DNA from: Asparagopsis taxiformis
Taxonomy: Eukaryota; Rhodophyta; Florideophyceae; Bonnemaisoniales; Bonnemaisoniaceae
NCBI GenBank assembly: GCA_030407315.1
Contig: JALQPE010002783.1
Coordinates: 1 to 64,000 of the forward strand
Direction: 5' to 3'
Length of the DNA: 64,000 nucleotides
This document shows positions 60,352-64,000 of this stretch, one piece after another; within the stretch, counting starts at the first letter, position 1, and each line of letters starts with the position of its first letter. The translations under genes and the position numbers were made by a program. The notes below the pieces were generated by a model. That model was not told the DNA's origin, did not search any database, and saw only the letters and a program-made list of their open reading frames with translations.

Positions 60352-60834
60352 ATGGACGACGAAGAGTTTAGCGCTCCGTACGAGCCGGAAGAAATCGCAT
60401 CGGACAAGGGCGGTTCGTTGACACAATATTGCACATCGCCGACTAACGGACGTTTGGAATGGGTGCAGGCCGTTATAAAACCGCATCATCTCAACACCGG
60501 TTCGGAGCCGACGGAAGAGATGGAGCAATTTTTAATGGCTGGCGATAAAAATCCATTCGACAAACCCGCGCTTATCATCCATAAAAGCCTCGGCGGCCGC
60601 GGCGATGACGTCTGGAACATCTTTCTGGAGGGCCGCTCCTTCGACAGAGATACCTTTGATAACGAGGTGGAGAGTACCGTTTATCACGCACTGGTCGGTC
60701 AGAGTGATGGCCAGGCAACTGTCAGTGTAAAATTTGTCTTTAGGAATAGTGTCGTCACTCGTCCCTATCGTGTTTGTTATCAAGTGGTTCTACCCAACGG
60801 TGACATCATCGAGAATGAATTGGCCAATGTTTGA
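60352..60834 (+). CDS. Unrecognised 160-residue acidic protein
   Basis: Single frame, no signal or transit peptide, no membrane segment. The N-terminus is acidic (MDDEEFSAPYEPEEIASDKG). The middle has GRLEWVQAVIKPHHL and PFDKPALIIHKSLGGRGDDVWN. The C-terminal third alternates hydrophobic and polar residues as in beta strands (ATVSVKFVFRNSVVTRPYRV, CYQVVLPNGDIIENEL). Codon usage resembles that of neighbouring housekeeping genes, and the start is preceded by a plausible promoter, so I think it is a real gene. I do not recognise a family. A small beta-sandwich protein of the cytosol or nucleus is the most that can be said. Confidence 0.65.
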   Translation: MDDEEFSAPYEPEEIASDKGGSLTQYCTSPTNGRLEWVQAVIKPHHLNTGSEPTEEMEQFLMAGDKNPFDKPALIIHKSLGGRGDDVWNIFLEGRSFDRDTFDNEVESTVYHALVGQSDGQATVSVKFVFRNSVVTRPYRVCYQVVLPNGDIIENELANV

Positions 60835-62505
60835 ATCCGTGTATTTCTAGTTCGTGTAGTAAATCTACTCCGCATTGCTTTCTTCGTCGATGTGGACCTT
60901 ATGTCTTGGCCAAACTAATTTCCTACTCGCCAACCGCATCAATTTCCCCTTTGCATCAAGTGCCCGCGCTTCAAAAGAGCCCAACTGGTCTGTGTTTTGG
61001 TGATGCTTGCGCAATCGCTGTTGGCTGCAACCATTGTTACCACGACGCCTTCAACTTACTCGAGTGCGATCGACAGTCACTTGCACGTTTGAGAATAAAT
61101 TCCATCGCTGCCGCGCAGGATATGCACCAGATTTGAGCATGGTAGACGATAGTATTGTCATTGTTGACTTACTAATACTTGTAACATTTGAGCAGTCACC
61201 GTGATGTGTGGAATGGAGCGGACGCTGGCCAATTCAAATTCGACAGCGTCATTATTTTGATCCTGTTGCACCTATTCTCCTCTTCCAATCTCCGCTGAGA
61301 TACACGTCTCCAACACATATTACACGTGCGAATTGCTGCAATGTGCTTCACCGTCTTGGAAGAAGAAACCAGGCATTGCTGCACTCACAGTTTGTTTCAT
61401 TATGAAATTATATCTCACCTCTCTTGTCATTGTATACTTCAAACTTGTTCCATACTACCTTTTCTCTACTCACTACATCTCCATCAAGGTGTCACCGATA
61501 TGGACTTGAGATGATTGCCGTTGGAGCATTTGTATAATGCCCTGCCAAGTAGTGTATGTTTCTGTATTCATTGTTGCGTTGACGTACATGTTGCAACAAG
61601 CAATCGTTGACTGTGCCAATGCATCTATATCACATTCTTTTCCACTAAAGTTTCAAACCCATGATTTCTTCTTCCTCACTAAACCAAACTCCCTTCCATC
61701 ACAAACGCTGACAAAAATGCTCCAGACAACTCAACTGCTTTCACCCCAACCTAATTTCAGGACATGGAAAATCCTTCTGCATCACCTCTTCTTGAACCGC
61801 AGATATAAATCTAGCAACCGTACGCAACCCCTCCTCACGCTACGCACGCCGCGTCCACGTAGTACGTCAATGCACCCTAATTCCACCCCAAAGTTCTGTA
61901 CTAAATCAATGGTGCATGATAGCGCAAACTAAAATTCTTCAATATGACACACAGCCAACTTGAGCGATGTACCACCTCCACCCATGCATGTTTTGCGTTG
62001 CTGGCGTCCTAACTGCTTGGCTGCGTGCGTTTCTCCTCCTCCACATTTTCACGTAGAGCTGCGTTCAACTCAATTCCTCTCCTTCAGTGCTGAATTCACA
62101 GTTTCTTCCTGCTCAAGTCTCTTGAGTTCTCCCTCTGCCGAATTTCTGTCAAAATGTCAGCAGAATGTGTTGAGTCAACGCTGCTGACCCACCTTCTCTG
62201 TCCCACATCACAAAATATCATCATCAGGTTTCCGGAAATTCGACAACAGATTTCACTGAATCGAGATCTGAACAGGATCATGTTGCAAGTGCGTGCCCAT
62301 GCTGCTATAAATTTATCTGCAGTACCTCATGTATGCCCTGCGTACTTATTGGCCCGACTACAGCAGTTTGCTTGTGACCGACGGCGGCGTTGGAGTAGCA
62401 CCAATTCTTTATCACCGCCACCGATGCAAACCACACTGGGGTCGGAGTTTATCCCGCTAATTGTTTGAGTTGTTTCTCCGCTAAGCTCGCTCCTGCTGTA
62501 AAGTC
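60835..62505. other. Long intergenic stretch
   Basis: About 1.7 kb without a convincing gene. Short plus-strand frames (60831-61136, 61537-61932, 62154-62468) lack domains. The one at 61537 begins with a signal-like stretch (VYVSVFIVALTYMLQQAIV) but continues as unstructured sequence. No repeats were found. Confidence 0.4.
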
Positions 62506-63243
62506 ATGACTAAGATTGAAAAGCGCCCCCGCAAAAGTGAAAGCCGCAAGAAAAAGCCACTCGTCAGCGACTTGCCCAGCCACTACAGTGAATCCAGCGA
62601 CAGTGAATCCAGCGACAGTGAATCCAGCGACCGTGACCCCAGCGACAAGGCCCCCAGCGTCAAAGGCGGCAGCGGTCTGGATGTCACTCCCGAAAACCCC
62701 AAAACTCTATCATCGAGAGATGAACCTAAACCGTTACCCGAGGTAGGCACGTATAGACAGCTGACCGACAGCGACATATCACAGTTTGTCTCACTGTCAG
62801 ATTCTCAGTTGCGCGTGCTTTACTCGAAGACACCAATAGAGCTGCAACTACGTTTCAAACATTTGACAGGGCCCCCACTGACTGCGATACTGAAGATACG
62901 TGAAGCAGCAGTTAAGGAAATGCTGCAACGCAGGGAAGAGTTGAAAATCTTTGACGCCATTTTTAGTGATTTATCACCACACGATCTTCAATCTATAGCG
63001 GCGGAGCATCCGGAAATTCTAGCAAAACTGGTGAAGTCGATCAGAACCATGAAACAGTTATCAGATGAATATGATAGCGTCATAGAACCTGAGCTTATGA
63101 ATGATTTTGCAGCGGTGCTGGCGTATAAGTGTCAGCTTTATAAAGAGGTGTTTAACAAATATAAGGATGTGTTGACCGGTATGAAAGGCACTCTGGAGGA
63201 AGAAATGTACGCGAAACTATCCGATGTACTTGCTGAAGAATAG
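62506..63243 (+). CDS. Unrecognised 245-residue protein with Ser/Asp repeat
   Basis: ATG at 62506 to TAG at 63241-63243. A basic start (KRPRKSESRKKK) may be a nuclear signal. A 15-nt repeat, AGTGAATCCAGCGAC, occurs about four times (62586-62645) and encodes SESSD units, ideal casein-kinase-2 sites. From about residue 85 the chain is helical and charged (SQLRVLYSKTPIELQLRFKHL, LKIREAAVKEMLQRREELKIF, EPELMNDFAAVLAYKCQLYKEV). No known domain. The surrounding sequence is gene-poor, and the protein could be a structural or Gag-like product of an unrecognised mobile element, or an orphan gene. Confidence 0.55.
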   Translation: MTKIEKRPRKSESRKKKPLVSDLPSHYSESSDSESSDSESSDRDPSDKAPSVKGGSGLDVTPENPKTLSSRDEPKPLPEVGTYRQLTDSDISQFVSLSDSQLRVLYSKTPIELQLRFKHLTGPPLTAILKIREAAVKEMLQRREELKIFDAIFSDLSPHDLQSIAAEHPEILAKLVKSIRTMKQLSDEYDSVIEPELMNDFAAVLAYKCQLYKEVFNKYKDVLTGMKGTLEEEMYAKLSDVLAEE

Positions 63244-64000
63244 CTTTTGATCATTTCCTCGCATCGAGACCAGCAACGAGCTGTCGTGCCTGAGACTTAT
63301 GGTAAACGAGCATTGCGTGTTTTGGAATCGCGAGCTGCTTGAAACAGTTTCTAGATCATTTCATTATGATCCACAGAGCAAATGGTGGTTACCATTTCTC
63401 ACAATATATGTTTCGCAAACTGTCCTTCATTTATTCATATGTCTAATTCCCCGTAACAACGGCTCCGTCATGCACCAGATTTTAATCGCACGCAAGCGAC
63501 ATCACCTTTTCAATTGATAACTAACATATTTGTACATACTTCTGTTGATAGCTCTCACAGATACACGTTATAATTTGTCAGATCGTTTGTACAATGCTTA
63601 CGGTCTTTGGATTTGGCCTGGTTGATCTGGTATAATCATTTTCTTCACCATTCTTTCAGTTTTCACGCCTACCATCGTTTGTTCCTGGCCACATCAAACT
63701 TTTCTGCGACGTTAATGTCTCCCAGTTGTAGATTAATCACAAAGCGCTTTTATCAATAGATTTGGCGGATAGACTGTTTTCACGAGCACCGCCCTGAAGA
63801 ACCCCTGGGAATGCCATGCAATTTCCGTTCTATTGCCAGCGACAGATTATGGATAGTCTTCCTAGCAGCCACGCGCCAGATTCAAACTTTGGCTACAGTG
63901 AGGACTGTGTTTCCCCAAGCGCTATCAAACTTGTCACTCACCATAAATCCAAATTGGAGGGTAGTAAACTCGAAGCGAAGAAACTCGCGTAGGCCGGTAT
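63244..64000. other. Unassigned right end
   Basis: AT-rich sequence. A 47-codon frame from ATG at 63849 to about 63992 (MDSLPSSHAPDSNFGYSED onward) is too short to call. It may be the first exon of a gene continuing beyond the window. Confidence 0.3.

Noticed and set aside
1..64000. CRISPR arrays, bacterial operons, riboswitches
   Set aside because: The window is eukaryotic nuclear DNA; no regularly spaced repeat-spacer structure or Shine-Dalgarno pattern is present. I also found no convincing tRNA or rRNA gene by eye, though a covariance search could change that for tRNAs.

Overview
This window is nuclear DNA from a compact eukaryotic genome, most probably a red alga (inference). The genes are uniquely eukaryotic (MCM4, CTR9, CTNNBL1, TRIP13/Pch2, a UEV, ribosomal uL1). 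They sit close together, often on opposite strands, and most are intronless. The few introns I can place are only 61-86 bases long. Several products carry plastid-transit-like N-termini (a bacterial-type release factor 3, an ABC1 kinase, a small membrane protein). The arsenite methyltransferase resembles the type known from red algae. I cannot fix the species.

Bases 1-21,800 are accessory and repeat-rich. They begin with a tandem array whose units contain tiny exon-like segments between consensus splice sites (1-800), followed by 24-bp and 43-bp minisatellites. Next comes an almost complete Ty1/copia retrotransposon (2314-7138, TSD TAAAT), broken by one frameshift in the integrase zinc-binding domain. 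An 8.2-kb PIF/Harbinger-like DNA transposon (9456-17691) has 748-bp, nearly identical terminal inverted repeats and 3-bp ATT flanks. Between its transposase and its DNA-binding-protein gene it carries decayed N-terminal pieces of two host genes, VPS13 and V-ATPase subunit a. This part also holds a TIR-domain family: a dead copy left of the transposon (about 7385-7700) and two intact tandem genes to its right (18082-18990 and 20701-21546).

Bases 21,800-60,900 are a gene island. In order: WW+LURP-one-like protein; small plastid-type membrane protein; a 1424-residue disordered protein with candidate PP1 docking motifs; mitochondrial-carrier-family protein; MCM4 with two E2F-like promoter sites; a carotenoid-oxygenase-like protein; a membrane-anchored alpha/beta hydrolase; arsenite methyltransferase; a secreted LPMO-like protein; an ABHD12-like hydrolase plus its broken partial copy; an LRAT-domain protein; UEV (Mms2 type, two introns); uL1; CTNNBL1; plastid-type RF3; CTR9; an ACC-synthase-like aminotransferase; TRIP13 (one intron); a Pro/Gln-rich protein; an ABC1 kinase whose catalytic-loop motif is encoded by an 18-nt micro-exon; and an unrecognised 160-residue protein.

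The last 3 kb contain one orphan acidic/helical protein (62506-63243) and otherwise unassigned sequence. The genes do not form one pathway. The common threads are housekeeping functions (replication, transcription, splicing, translation), plastid maintenance, and a TIR/transposon neighbourhood that looks rapidly evolving.
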